Shown here in pieces: positions 18,505 through 29,178 of a stretch of 64,000 nucleotides of DNA. The translations under genes and the position numbers were made by a program. This stretch comes from Arenicellales bacterium. Its GTDB lineage: Bacteria; Pseudomonadota; Gammaproteobacteria; Arenicellales; JAJDZL01. How positions within the stretch are numbered: the stretch's first letter is position 1; every line of letters begins with the position of its first letter. The notes under the pieces are model-generated. The model did not search any database, had not been told where the DNA came from, and was given only the letters and a program-made list of their open reading frames with translations. The DNA lies in the NCBI GenBank assembly GCA_958295885.1, contig OY282380.1, forward strand, positions 992,001 through 1,056,000, written 5' to 3'.

Positions 18505-19449
18505 TTGCGATACAGCGTACGCGTATTGGATTTTCTGACACAGGATTCACCAATTTTGGCTATTGAAGTAATCGGACATCGCGGAGCCAGAGGGCTCCTG
18601 CCGGAATTGAGTTTAGCCGGATTTGCAAAAGCGCTGGAACTCGGTGTCGATGGCATTGAGCTGGATGTCGGTATAACCAAAGACCTCAAAGTTGTCGCCT
18701 ACCACGACTTCGCATTAAATCCTGACATTACAAGATTCCGCAACGGGAAATGGCTGAAAGGTGTCGGACCGAAAATTTGTGAATTGTCGCTGCAGGAGCT
18801 TCAAAACTACGACATTGGACGAATTCATCCGAAATCCAACTATGCGAAAATTTTTCGTCAGCAGAAGCCGTTGGACGGCTGCCCTATCCCGACACTTGAA
18901 GAAATCGCTGAGCTCGCAGCTCGGCACGGTCGCACCGTAAAATATTGCATTGAACCCAAGAGACATCCAGTCTATCCGCATTTGACTGTGGACATCAATG
19001 TTTTTGCAGAAACGCTGGTTGCAGAAATTGATCGACTCAAAATTACCGAAAAATCGATCGTGCATACTTTTGACTGGAATCTCCTCGACCGAATCAAGGA
19101 ACTGCAGCCCACATTGGCGCAATGGCACCTTACATCGGAACTGGAACAATTCAATACGGTTGCCGACCGCAATAATGGCAGCTGGACCGCGGGATTGATG
19201 TTATCCGACTTCGGAAATTCCGTTCCGAAGATGATTCAGTCGATTGGCGGCAGCGTATGGAGCAGCAACTTCGAAGCCTTGACGGTTGAGCGGATTGAAG
19301 AAGCGAATCGACTTGGTTTGAAGGTGTGCTGCTGGACCGTCAACAACGATTCTGAATTTGAATTTTTGATGGCCGCCGGCGTGGCAGGAATCACCACCGA
19401 CTATCCGAATCGCCTGATTCAGCATATTTCAGAATTTTCAAGTCACTGA
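18505..19449 (+). CDS. Glycerophosphodiester phosphodiesterase
   Basis: Up to 314 residues of the GDPD TIM-barrel family, which hydrolyses glycerophosphodiesters to glycerol-3-phosphate and an alcohol. Key residues are the first histidine and arginine in G-H-R-G-A-R-G, the metal ligands in G-I-E-L-D-V, and the second histidine in V-A-Y-H-D-F. The barrel closes with V-C-C-W-T-V-N-N and G-I-T-T-D-Y-P. No ATG lies upstream of the HRGARG motif. TTG 18505 is directly preceded by AGGGAAGG, too close for good spacing, so a slightly later TTG may be the real start. No signal peptide is evident, suggesting a cytoplasmic enzyme of the UgpQ type. Confidence 0.85.
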   Translation: MRYSVRVLDFLTQDSPILAIEVIGHRGARGLLPELSLAGFAKALELGVDGIELDVGITKDLKVVAYHDFALNPDITRFRNGKWLKGVGPKICELSLQELQNYDIGRIHPKSNYAKIFRQQKPLDGCPIPTLEEIAELAARHGRTVKYCIEPKRHPVYPHLTVDINVFAETLVAEIDRLKITEKSIVHTFDWNLLDRIKELQPTLAQWHLTSELEQFNTVADRNNGSWTAGLMLSDFGNSVPKMIQSIGGSVWSSNFEALTVERIEEANRLGLKVCCWTVNNDSEFEFLMAAGVAGITTDYPNRLIQHISEFSSH

Positions 19450-19512
19450 TTTGAGATTTCGTTGGGTGCAGTGACAGAAAGAAGTGAAGCAAATTCGAAG
19501 TCGATTCAAAAT

Positions 19513-20058
19513 TTAATCACCGCTTATTTCCGTTAGCATGTTGTTCTCCATCCGTTCGATGATGAACTGTGCAATCCCTTCATAGTCTTCCAAATGGAAC
19601 ACGAATTCAGTTGCTGTCAGAGTTTCAGGCGCGTCGGTTGCAATGGCGATCACATATGGGTCTTTCTTTGCGAGAAGAGGGCGCTTGATCGTCGAACGGT
19701 GCACTTCGATCTTGGTAAACGGTTCTTTTTTGAAGCCTTCCACCACAATCAGGTCCAAGTTCTGAGATGCGAAATTTTTTAATGTTTCCATCAGCTCCGG
19801 TTCGGTCGCGTCTTCCTTTTCTATCACCCAGGCAATTCTGTATTTTGAAGCAACGAGAACTTGCTGCGCACCTGCTTTTCTGAATTCATAGCTGTCCTTG
19901 CCTGGCATGTCAATGACAAAATTATGGTGCGCATGCTTTAAAACTCCGAGTTTTAATCCATGTTTTCGCAATATCGGTATGACTTGGGTCACCAACGTTG
20001 TTTTACCCGTGCCGCTAAATGCAGCAAATCCAATGACAGACAGCTTACGCGATTTCAT
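19513..20058 (-). CDS. mobB: Molybdopterin-guanine dinucleotide biosynthesis adaptor MobB
   Basis: A 181-residue P-loop protein with Walker A G-F-A-A-F-S-G-T-G-K-T-T-L near residue 10 and L-G-V-L-K-H-A-H-H just after, as in MobB. Then come a G-K-D-S-Y-E-F-R-K-A-G-A motif and the Walker B-like L-I-V-V-E-G-F-K near residue 105. MobB binds GTP and assists MobA in adding GMP to molybdopterin. Its start overlaps the mobA stop by 14 bp, placing it last in the tupABC-mobAB operon. Confidence 0.92.
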   Translation of the reverse strand: MKSRKLSVIGFAAFSGTGKTTLVTQVIPILRKHGLKLGVLKHAHHNFVIDMPGKDSYEFRKAGAQQVLVASKYRIAWVIEKEDATEPELMETLKNFASQNLDLIVVEGFKKEPFTKIEVHRSTIKRPLLAKKDPYVIAIATDAPETLTATEFVFHLEDYEGIAQFIIERMENNMLTEISGD

Positions 20059-20653
20059 GATTCAAGATTCGCTTTTCAGCCTGCTGTCTGTCTTCTTCAG
20101 AATTGATGTTCAAAAAGCAGTTCGGTGAATCAGAAAAGTCTGCAATGCGATAGACATGCCTTACAAACCACAGATCAATTTTTCGCCCACCCGATTCAAG
20201 GAAGTCGTCTAAGTTCCGCCTCAATTTTGTGTTGACCAACATAAAAGTCGGCTGCAGACGCTTTTCGTCAGAGGCGACGACCACGTCGGTCCCATCGTCA
20301 ACAGCCTCAGACATGCGAGCGACGTAATCGTGATTTAAAAATGGCCCATCGCAGGGTGCAGTAATGACCCACGGAGTTTTGGCAGACTGCATCGCACTCG
20401 CCAGACCAGCGAGAGGGCCCAAGTATCCCTGAATTCGGTCGCGGATCACTGGAACGCCGAACTTTTCGTAAATCTCTTGGTTTCGATTTGCGTTCAGCAG
20501 AACCTCCGAAACTTGTGGTCCCAGCAAATCCATCACAATTTTGCACATCGGCACACCTGCCAGCCCAATGAGGCCCTTGTCAATCCCACCCATTCTCCGA
20601 GCTTTCCCGCCTGCAAGAATTACGCCTGTAATTTCTGATCGTCTCATCGTCAA
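20045..20653 (-). CDS. mobA: Molybdenum cofactor guanylyltransferase MobA
   Basis: A 202-residue nucleotidyltransferase with the hallmark G-V-I-L-A-G-G-K-A-R-R-M-G-G-I-D-K-G near residue 10, the metal-binding aspartate in A-P-C-D-G-P-F, and an L-Q-P-T-F-M-L segment. It transfers GMP from GTP to molybdopterin, making the bis-MGD cofactor used by DMSO-reductase-family enzymes such as nitrate reductase and TMAO reductase. It begins four bases after tupC ends, so metal uptake and cofactor maturation are transcribed together. Confidence 0.93.
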   Translation of the reverse strand: MTMRRSEITGVILAGGKARRMGGIDKGLIGLAGVPMCKIVMDLLGPQVSEVLLNANRNQEIYEKFGVPVIRDRIQGYLGPLAGLASAMQSAKTPWVITAPCDGPFLNHDYVARMSEAVDDGTDVVVASDEKRLQPTFMLVNTKLRRNLDDFLESGGRKIDLWFVRHVYRIADFSDSPNCFLNINSEEDRQQAEKRILNHEIA

Positions 20654-20657
20654 TGAC

Positions 20658-21311
20658 TCAACACAGTTTTCCCTGTTCTATTTCCACTACGCGTTGTGCC
20701 TGATAGGATTTCGCAGATTCATGAGTTGCGATGCAAACGGAATTGCCGCTGTTCGCAAGATCTCGAATCAAAGAAAAAGCATGCTCGCGCGAGACATTGT
20801 CCATCGCAGTCGTGGGTTCATCCAACAGCAGCAGTTTGGGTACGATGATCCGCGCCCGCGTCAGAGCAACACGCTGTTTTTCTCCACCAGATAAATCTCT
20901 CGCATTTCGCTTTGCTAAATTCGACAGGCCAGCCCACTCAAGAGCAGTCTCTACCTTCTCATGAACCTGCGCTCGACCCTGTTTTTGAAACTTCAATCCA
21001 TAAGCGACATTGTCTTCGACCGATCGATCAAATAAGTACGGAGTTTGATGGAGGTACACCACTTCGTTTCGAAACTGACGAAAAGCCTGCCGCCATGTCA
21101 TATCTCTGCCATTGAGAGAAAATATTCCTTGATCGGGCGGGATCAATCCCGCAAGAATTTTCAGAAGTGTCGTTTTTCCTGCGCCGTTGTCGCCGTGGAT
21201 CACAACACATTCGCCTTTTCGAATCACCATATGATCAATATCCAAAATTGTTCGTCTTTGCAAAGTTTTACGAACATTCTTTACAGATATTAATATATCG
21301 CCGTTATTCAC
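20658..21311 (-). CDS. tupC: Tungstate ABC transporter ATPase TupC
   Basis: A 217-residue ATPase with Walker A I-H-G-D-N-G-A-G-K-T-T-L near residue 37, signature D-L-S-G-G-E-K-Q-R-V near 135, and Walker B L-L-L-L-D-E-P-T-T-A-M-D. It is short, lacking the C-terminal TOBE domain found in molybdate ModC proteins, as expected for TupC. It lies 17 bp after tupB and is followed at once by mobA. Confidence 0.88.
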   Translation of the reverse strand: MNNGDILISVKNVRKTLQRRTILDIDHMVIRKGECVVIHGDNGAGKTTLLKILAGLIPPDQGIFSLNGRDMTWRQAFRQFRNEVVYLHQTPYLFDRSVEDNVAYGLKFQKQGRAQVHEKVETALEWAGLSNLAKRNARDLSGGEKQRVALTRARIIVPKLLLLDEPTTAMDNVSREHAFSLIRDLANSGNSVCIATHESAKSYQAQRVVEIEQGKLC

Positions 21312-21328
21312 AGTGCCTGCTTCAACCT

Positions 21329-22030
21329 CTAGTATCGCGCCATATCGCGTCCGCGAAAGATCGCAATTGTGAAATTCAATACCAATGCCAGAGTAATCAA
21401 AACGACTCCGAGTGCTATCCCCTGTTCAAAATGACCTTTCGAGGTTTCCAATGCAATGGCTGTTGGAATGTTTCGAGTATGATGCAAAATGTTTCCGCCA
21501 ACCATAATGGAACACCCTACTTCAGAAACGACTCGACCAAAGGCGGTTACTATCGCCGCAATAAGACCGAATCGAACCTCTCTCATTATGGTAAACATTG
21601 CCCAGATTTTTCCAGCTCCCAAGGTGCGGGCGGTCTGCCACGCGGTCAGGTCGATGCTCTGCAGTGCGACATGTGACATCGCGACGAGCAGTGGGAAGGC
21701 AAGAATCATCTGTCCAATGACCATGGCTGTCTGGGTAAACAATAAACGCCATCCTCCAAAAGGACCAGAACTGTAAAGCAGCATATACAGCAGCAGCCCG
21801 ACTACTACCGCTGGCAGTGCGATCATTGAATTCACAATCGTGATAATGTAGGGCCTGCCGGGAAATTCGGAAAATGCCAATACGAAAGCGACGATCATCG
21901 CGGGTGGAACAATAAAAAGAATGGCTCTGAAGGAGACCAGAAAAGAAATGCCTACAATTTCCCATATCTCAGGATCACCAGTCAGGAGCAGTTTAAGAGC
22001 TTCGGCGCTCGCACCGACTAAACTTTCCAT
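21329..22030 (-). CDS. tupB: Tungstate ABC transporter permease TupB
   Basis: A 233-residue inner-membrane permease with about six hydrophobic segments. The ABC-permease EAA loop appears as A-W-Q-T-A-R-T-L-G-A-G-K near residue 132. Further motifs are A-F-G-R-V-V-S-E-V-G near 165 and H-H-T-R-N-I-P-T-A-I-A-L-E-T, which are typical of TupB. It pairs with TupC and the periplasmic TupA encoded upstream. Confidence 0.88.
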   Translation of the reverse strand: MESLVGASAEALKLLLTGDPEIWEIVGISFLVSFRAILFIVPPAMIVAFVLAFSEFPGRPYIITIVNSMIALPAVVVGLLLYMLLYSSGPFGGWRLLFTQTAMVIGQMILAFPLLVAMSHVALQSIDLTAWQTARTLGAGKIWAMFTIMREVRFGLIAAIVTAFGRVVSEVGCSIMVGGNILHHTRNIPTAIALETSKGHFEQGIALGVVLITLALVLNFTIAIFRGRDMARY

Positions 22031-22113
22031 AAGCTATTTCCACAAGATTGGGGAATGATGGTCTGCGGTTGACAAAAGACTGAAATTGGAATTAAGACGC
22101 TGCTATGAATCTG

Positions 22114-22917
22114 TCAATTCATGACGTAAAACAACTGTTCTCCATTAACTCTGTAATTGGAAATGATGGATTTCGCTTCGTCAGATGTCAACCACTCAAC
22201 TAACTTCTTCGCAGCCTTGTAATTCACCTGAGGGTGACGCTCCGGATTGACGGCGATCACTCCGTAAACATTTCGACCATCCTTCGCCCCGTCAACATGA
22301 ATCGGTAGATTCAGATGATTCATGAGATACAGCCAAGTTCCCTTGTCGGTCAGGATATAACCCCTTAACTCATCTGCAATCTGCAAGGCTTTCCCCATGC
22401 CTGCTCCGACAGATTTGTACCAGTCACCGCGTTCATGAACACCAGCCATTTCCCACAAAATGAGTTCTTTATTGTGAGTTCCAGAATCGTCTCCTCTTGA
22501 TATGAATATCGACTCAGATTCCGCTATCCGCTGAAAGGAATCACTCAATTCACTGGACCCATGAATTCCCGCTGGATCTTCATCAGGTCCGACAATGATG
22601 AACTCGTTATACATGACTTCTCTCCGGTCTACTCCAAAACCCGCGTTCACAAGCTCCAGTTCCGCCTTCGTGGAATGGACAAATATTGCGTCAACGTCGC
22701 CATTTCTGGCATGATTGAGCGCCCTGCCCGTACCGCCTACAATCGTATGAGCGGATACATCAAATTTTTCCTCAAAAACAGGAATCAGTTTTTCCATTAA
22801 ACCTGAATTTTCCGTACTTGTGGTCGTGGCAAGTCGCATTACATCGGCTGCATGAGCTGAATGAATGAATCCGAGCCAAAGGATTAACAACAGAAACGAA
22901 CTGCGGGCAAACGCCAT
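22114..22917 (-). CDS. tupA: Tungstate-binding protein TupA
   Basis: A 267-residue periplasmic protein with an N-terminal signal peptide ending A-H-A-A. The oxyanion-binding motif T-T-T-S-T-E-N-S-G-L lies near residue 31, the same T-T-T-S-T pattern that distinguishes TupA tungstate-binding proteins from molybdate ModA. Later come S-R-G-D-D-S-G-T-H-N-K-E near residue 140 and Y-I-L-T-D-K-G-T-W near 185. It is the first gene of the tupABC-mobAB operon. Tungstate specificity is inferred from the family; some relatives also bind molybdate. Confidence 0.88.
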   Translation of the reverse strand: MAFARSSFLLLILWLGFIHSAHAADVMRLATTTSTENSGLMEKLIPVFEEKFDVSAHTIVGGTGRALNHARNGDVDAIFVHSTKAELELVNAGFGVDRREVMYNEFIIVGPDEDPAGIHGSSELSDSFQRIAESESIFISRGDDSGTHNKELILWEMAGVHERGDWYKSVGAGMGKALQIADELRGYILTDKGTWLYLMNHLNLPIHVDGAKDGRNVYGVIAVNPERHPQVNYKAAKKLVEWLTSDEAKSIISNYRVNGEQLFYVMN

Positions 22918-23008
22918 ATTCGATTAACTCAGTTGATCAATTTCAGAATCTGATTTCCTGGACCCGTTTGGGAATTAAAAAGTTTCAGCAAACAATTCCA
23001 TCCCGAAT

Positions 23009-24847
23009 CTATTCTACGGTCACAGACTTCGCCAGATTTCTGGGATTGTCCACATCCGTCCCCTTTATGATTGCAACATGATAGGCCAGCAGCTGCAGGG
23101 CGATGGTGTGGAGTACGGGAGAGGTGAAAGGGCCTGACTGCACCATTTCGATCACTTCAATGAGATCATCACCTGCAATCGGGGTGCCGGAGTCCGAAAA
23201 AACAAACAATCGACCCCCTCGAGCTCGGACTTCCTGAATGTTTGCTTTCAATTTGGCCAGCAGGTGGTTGTTTGGGGCAACCGCAATCGTTGGCATTTTT
23301 GAATCGATCAACGCCAATGGACCATGCTTCAACTCGCCTGCGGGATATGCATCAGCGTGAATGTAAGAAATTTCCTTCAGTTTCAGAGCCCCCTCCAATG
23401 CGATCGGGTAGTGTGTGCCGCGCCCTAGAAACAGGGTATGTTCCTTATCTACGAAATTTCCAGCCAGTCGCTGAATTCGTTTTTCCATCTGCAAAACCGC
23501 ATCAATTCTAGCCGGTAAAGCCCTCAACTCCGTGATGACTGATTTTTCCTGCTCATGGCTGAGATTTTTCCTTCTCGCAAGCGCGATCATCAACAACAGC
23601 AAAGATGCGATTTGAGTCGTGAATGCTTTCGTTGATGCAACTGAAATTTCCGGTCCTGCTCGAGTGTGAAAAATCAGATCGGTGATTCGGGTGAGCGAAC
23701 TCAATGGTGAATTGCAGATCGCCAATGAATGCTTGAATCCAAGTCGTTTCGCCTGTTCGAGCGCTGCGAGCGTGTCTGCTGTTTCGCCTGACTGAGAGAG
23801 GGCGACAACCAACGCATTTTGAGGGACGACGGGTTTCCGATAGCGAAATTCACTGGCAATTTCCGCTTCACAGGGAATTCCGAAGGATTCCAGCCAAAGT
23901 TTCGCGACCATGCCTGCATGGTAGCTTGTTCCACATGCCAGGATTCGAACCGCTTCGACTTTGTCAAAAATCTTTGTGGCCTGTGCGCCAAATGCCTCTT
24001 CTTCAAGAAGTTCATCATTGGATATTCGATTTTCGAGGGTGTTGGAAACAGCTGAACTCTGTTCAAATATTTCTTTTTGCATGTAGTGAGAGTAAGGCCC
24101 AAGAGTCACTGTTTCCGGACGAACTAAAACAGCTTCTCCGCGGCGGTCGACGGAATTCCCAAACTCATCGATCATTTTTGTAATTGAGGCATCAGAAATT
24201 TCAGCGATATCGCCGTTTTCCATAACCACGATGGAATTTGCAAATTTCGATAAGGTAATCGCGTCTGAAGCAACAAAGATTTCCTGTTCTCCCAAGCCAA
24301 TAAGCAGCGGGCTGCCTCGTTTGGCAATGACCATCTTGTGAGGTTCAGTAATGGAAAGAATGGCAAACGCAAATGAGCCAGTCAGAACTTTGGCGGTTTC
24401 CTGAACACCTTCGATCATGCTCATGCCGTCGGCCAATAAAGGACTTAGTTCATGCAGAATGACTTCCGTGTCAGTTTCTGACTCGTAGACCTTGCCGTCG
24501 CGGATGTGGCTTTGTTTTAATTCTTCGTAATTTTCGATGATGCCATTGCAGACGATTGCGTGCTGACCATCGATGACCAACGGATGTGCGTTATTGTCAG
24601 TTGCAAGACCATGAGTTGCCCATCGAGTATGCCCGATGGCGATGGTGCCCGACAGCAAACTCCCGTTTTTCAGCTTATTCGACAGCTTTTCGACTCGGCC
24701 GGCGCATCGGGTTCTCGCTAAATCTCCATCAGAATTGATGACGGCAATGCCGGAGGAATCATATCCTCGGTACTCCATCATACGCATGCCTCGGACTATA
24801 TCAGGAACAATGTTCCGATAGGATACGGCACCGATTATTCCGCACAT
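23009..24847 (-). CDS. glmS: Glutamine-fructose-6-phosphate aminotransferase
   Basis: A 612-residue enzyme starting M-C-G-I-I-G, so the N-terminal cysteine nucleophile is exposed once methionine is removed. Residues 1-220 are the glutaminase domain, with G-H-T-R-W-A-T-H-G and C-N-G-I-I-E-N. The rest holds two SIS domains, with A-C-G-T-S-Y-H-A-G, S-Q-S-G-E-T-A-D-T and G-R-G-T-H-Y-P-I-A-L-E-G-A-L-K-L-K-E, ending K-S-V-T-V-E. It makes glucosamine-6-phosphate for cell-wall synthesis. It follows glmU by 100 bp. No glmS ribozyme was seen in that gap. Confidence 0.97.
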   Translation of the reverse strand: MCGIIGAVSYRNIVPDIVRGMRMMEYRGYDSSGIAVINSDGDLARTRCAGRVEKLSNKLKNGSLLSGTIAIGHTRWATHGLATDNNAHPLVIDGQHAIVCNGIIENYEELKQSHIRDGKVYESETDTEVILHELSPLLADGMSMIEGVQETAKVLTGSFAFAILSITEPHKMVIAKRGSPLLIGLGEQEIFVASDAITLSKFANSIVVMENGDIAEISDASITKMIDEFGNSVDRRGEAVLVRPETVTLGPYSHYMQKEIFEQSSAVSNTLENRISNDELLEEEAFGAQATKIFDKVEAVRILACGTSYHAGMVAKLWLESFGIPCEAEIASEFRYRKPVVPQNALVVALSQSGETADTLAALEQAKRLGFKHSLAICNSPLSSLTRITDLIFHTRAGPEISVASTKAFTTQIASLLLLMIALARRKNLSHEQEKSVITELRALPARIDAVLQMEKRIQRLAGNFVDKEHTLFLGRGTHYPIALEGALKLKEISYIHADAYPAGELKHGPLALIDSKMPTIAVAPNNHLLAKLKANIQEVRARGGRLFVFSDSGTPIAGDDLIEVIEMVQSGPFTSPVLHTIALQLLAYHVAIIKGTDVDNPRNLAKSVTVE

Positions 24848-24947
24848 GTTTACATCTCCACTATGACAATTGGTTCAGATTATAAATAGCTTATGCGGGA
24901 GCGATCTTGCTGAACCCAAAAAAAAGCAGATGCTGCAAGAAATTTGA

Positions 24948-26312
24948 TTAATTTTTGCGGCCGCGTTGACGAGCTTTAAGGATTTTAGTCGCTGAGCGCT
25001 CGACAGCAAGTCGATTGGATCTTATATTTTTCGAAATTGTCGAACCTGCGGCAACTACAGAATGATCACCAATTTCAATGGGTGCAATCAGCGCTGCATT
25101 TGAACCTATAAACACATAATCACCAATTTTCGTTCGATGCTTCTGTTTTCCATCGTAGTTGCACGTTATGGCGCCAGCACCTACATTGACATGCTTTCCG
25201 ATGTCACTGTCTCCGACATACGCGAGATGGCTGACTTTGGTCGCCTCGCCCAAGTTTGAATTCTTAATTTCGACAAAATTTCCGACTTTACAGTTTTTTC
25301 CAATCCGCGTGCCTGGACGAATTCTGGCAAACGGTCCGATTTCACAGCCCGCTTCAATTTCCGCATCCTCAATCACACAGTTGGGTTTTATGATTACACC
25401 TTTGCCGAGACTTGAATTGCGAATCACGTTATTCGCTTCTATCCGCACACGGTCTGCAAGTGTATTCACACCTTCGAGCACTACATTCACATCAATGGAA
25501 CAGTCCTTGCCCGCAGCGCACTCCCCGCGTAAATCAAATCGAGCCGGGTCCAGGATGCGAACTCCTGCCTTCATTAAATCCTCTGCGTTCTTCAGCTGAG
25601 CCAAACGCTCTAGGTCGGCCTGTTCGGCACGAGTATTCACTCCGATTATTTCAGTTCTGCTGGTTGACGATATGGTTGGCACTTCAAATCCATCTTTTAT
25701 CGCAAAATCAAGCACTCCAGGAAGATAATATTCCTTTTGAATATTGTCATTGTCCAAGCGGTCCAGCCAACCGGCCAGCAGATTCCTTTTGGCTGCAATG
25801 GGACCTACGTTCACTTCAGCGATCTGAAGCTGTTCATCAGACGCATCCTTTTCCTCAACAACCTGCCGCAGTTCACCTAGTTCATTGCGCACAATGCGCC
25901 CGTAGCCGGCAGGATCACTGACTATGGAAGTCAGAATGCACAGACCGCTGTTTTCAGCCACATCAATCAGATTCCAGACAGTGTCCGACCGCACGAAAGG
26001 ATTATCTCCATAAAGCACACAGATGATCGAATGTTCAGCTGCATATGGAATTGCCTGTGCAACTGCATGTCCAGTACCGTTGGGCTCAGGCTGAAGCACC
26101 CAATTGACAGCCTGATGTGCGAACTCTTTTCGAACCTTTTCGCCATCACTGCCGATGACAACGTGAATACGGTCTGCATGCGCGTTCTGAGCCGCCGCAA
26201 TAACATAGGCGAGCATCGGCCGACCACTGATCTGCTGCAGGGATTTGGGCTCATCAGAACGCATTCTCGTGCCGTACCCGGCAGCTAAGATTATGACTTC
26301 AGATTTAGCCAA
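24948..26312 (-). CDS. glmU: Bifunctional UDP-GlcNAc pyrophosphorylase / glucosamine-1-P acetyltransferase
   Basis: A 454-residue protein. The uridyltransferase domain has L-A-A-G-Y-G-T-R-M-R-S-D-E-P-K (the usual Lys after A-A-G is Tyr, but the key Arg and the later Lys are kept), G-T-G-H-A-V and V-L-Y-G-D-N-P. The C-terminal left-handed beta helix shows hexapeptide repeats, with the R-I-R-P-G, A-Y-V-G-D-S and N-Y-D-G-K-Q-K-H-R-T active-site blocks. It sits between atpC and glmS, as in many gammaproteobacteria. Confidence 0.96.
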   Translation of the reverse strand: MAKSEVIILAAGYGTRMRSDEPKSLQQISGRPMLAYVIAAAQNAHADRIHVVIGSDGEKVRKEFAHQAVNWVLQPEPNGTGHAVAQAIPYAAEHSIICVLYGDNPFVRSDTVWNLIDVAENSGLCILTSIVSDPAGYGRIVRNELGELRQVVEEKDASDEQLQIAEVNVGPIAAKRNLLAGWLDRLDNDNIQKEYYLPGVLDFAIKDGFEVPTISSTSRTEIIGVNTRAEQADLERLAQLKNAEDLMKAGVRILDPARFDLRGECAAGKDCSIDVNVVLEGVNTLADRVRIEANNVIRNSSLGKGVIIKPNCVIEDAEIEAGCEIGPFARIRPGTRIGKNCKVGNFVEIKNSNLGEATKVSHLAYVGDSDIGKHVNVGAGAITCNYDGKQKHRTKIGDYVFIGSNAALIAPIEIGDHSVVAAGSTISKNIRSNRLAVERSATKILKARQRGRKN

Positions 26313-26369
26313 TCGGTATTCTACTTCGAAAAATCCACCACGGTTCGAGCCAAAAACAGCTGCAGTCGA

Positions 26370-26789
26370 TCAACGACGCGATTTCTTCAGCTTCTGTATC
26401 GCTCTCAACTGTGCTGCTGCATGAGCCAGCTCCGCCTGTGCTTTGGCAAGATCCATTTTTGAGGTCTTATTCACCAGGTCCTGTTCCGCTCTGCGCTGAG
26501 CTTCCAGCGCCTGCGCTTCATCCAGATCAGCTGCGCGCACTGCGGTATCTGACAATACAGTGACCAGCTGCGGCTGAATTTCCAGCAGTCCGCCGGAAAC
26601 GAAGAAAAACTGTTCTTCTCCGTCTTCCTGCTGCACCCGCACTTCACCTGGTTTCAATCGAGCGATCAGCGGTGCATGCTGCGGCGCGATCCCAACTTCC
26701 CCCATTTCCGCCGGTGCGAAAACCATCGACCCGGAACCAGACCAGATCGATTCTTCGGCACTTACAATTTCTACTCGGATGGTTGTCAT
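26370..26789 (-). CDS. atpC: ATP synthase epsilon subunit
   Basis: A 139-residue protein with an N-terminal beta sandwich (V-E-I-V-S-A-E-E-S-I-W-S-G, then G-E-V-G-I-A-P-Q-H-A-P-L-I) and a C-terminal alpha-helical hairpin rich in A, Q and E. It is the F1 central-stalk regulatory subunit. It begins 37 bp after atpD, ends the atp operon, and is followed by glmU. Confidence 0.95.
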   Translation of the reverse strand: MTTIRVEIVSAEESIWSGSGSMVFAPAEMGEVGIAPQHAPLIARLKPGEVRVQQEDGEEQFFFVSGGLLEIQPQLVTVLSDTAVRAADLDEAQALEAQRRAEQDLVNKTSKMDLAKAQAELAHAAAQLRAIQKLKKSRR

Positions 26790-26826
26790 ATCAGTTCAGC
26801 TGAATTCAAATTTTTCCAGACTTCAT

Positions 26827-28269
<1,443 letters not shown>

Positions 28270-28277
28270 TCATCCAG

Positions 28278-29141
28278 CTAAACTGCAGCTGCACCACCCA
28301 CAATTTCCGATATTTCCTGAGTGATGGACGCCTGCCTCGCTTTGTTGTATGCCAAATTCAATTCATCAATCAAGGTGCCTGCGTTTTCCGACGCCGATTT
28401 CATTGCCACCATTCGAGCCGACTGCTCACATGCGATGTTTTCCACAACCGCCTGATAAACCATGGATTCAATGTAACGCTCCATGAAAACATCCACCACG
28501 ACTCGTGATTCCGGTTCATACAGATAATCCCAGTGATGAGCGAGATCATCGTCTTCCTGCCCGATGTGAATCGGCAGGATCTGATCCACCAAAGGCGATT
28601 GCGTCATCGTATTGACGAATCGATTCGAAACCAGGTACAGACGGTCGATTGCAGCATCTTCAAACGCTTTCAGCATGATTTGCACGGACCCGATCAACTC
28701 CACCACCTGGGGGGCGTCCCCAAGGTGTGTGGCCTGGCACAGAATATCTGCCCCCAGTCGTCGAAAGAAACCCAGACCCTTGTTCCCTATAACGCCAAAT
28801 CGAGTTGAAATACCCTGCCTGTCGAAAATGCTGATGGATTCAAGGGCTGAACGAAACAGGTTGATGTTCAGTCCACCACACAGCCCGCGGTCCGTACTTA
28901 CGATGATGTAGCCGACATTCGTCAGCTCTCTATCGATCGTGTACGGATGCCTGTATTCCAGGTTTGCCTGTGTCAGGCGAGTTACAACTCGACGAATAGA
29001 CTCTGCATAGGGCTTTGCAGCCCGCATTCTTTCCTGGGCGCGGCGCATTTTGCTGGCTGCGACCATTTCCATCGCGGAGGTGATTTTCTGAGTATTTTCG
29101 ATACTTCGAATCTTACTCTTGATTTCCTTTGCACCAGGCAT
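28278..29141 (-). CDS. atpG: ATP synthase gamma subunit
   Basis: A 287-residue rotor-shaft subunit. The N-terminal helix reads [24 protein letters not shown]. The middle has [10 protein letters not shown], and the C-terminal helix has [20 protein letters not shown]. It lies 37 bp after atpA. Confidence 0.96.
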   Translation of the reverse strand: MPGAKEIKSKIRSIENTQKITSAMEMVAASKMRRAQERMRAAKPYAESIRRVVTRLTQANLEYRHPYTIDRELTNVGYIIVSTDRGLCGGLNINLFRSALESISIFDRQGISTRFGVIGNKGLGFFRRLGADILCQATHLGDAPQVVELIGSVQIMLKAFEDAAIDRLYLVSNRFVNTMTQSPLVDQILPIHIGQEDDDLAHHWDYLYEPESRVVVDVFMERYIESMVYQAVVENIACEQSARMVAMKSASENAGTLIDELNLAYNKARQASITQEISEIVGGAAAV

Positions 29142-29178
29142 CAGCTACCTCAAATATCACACTTCAACGATTGATCGG

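Noticed and set aside
24848..24947. glmS ribozyme/riboswitch upstream of glmS
   Set aside because: The 100-bp gap is too short for the ribozyme core and shows no matching elements; the ribozyme is known from Gram-positive lineages.
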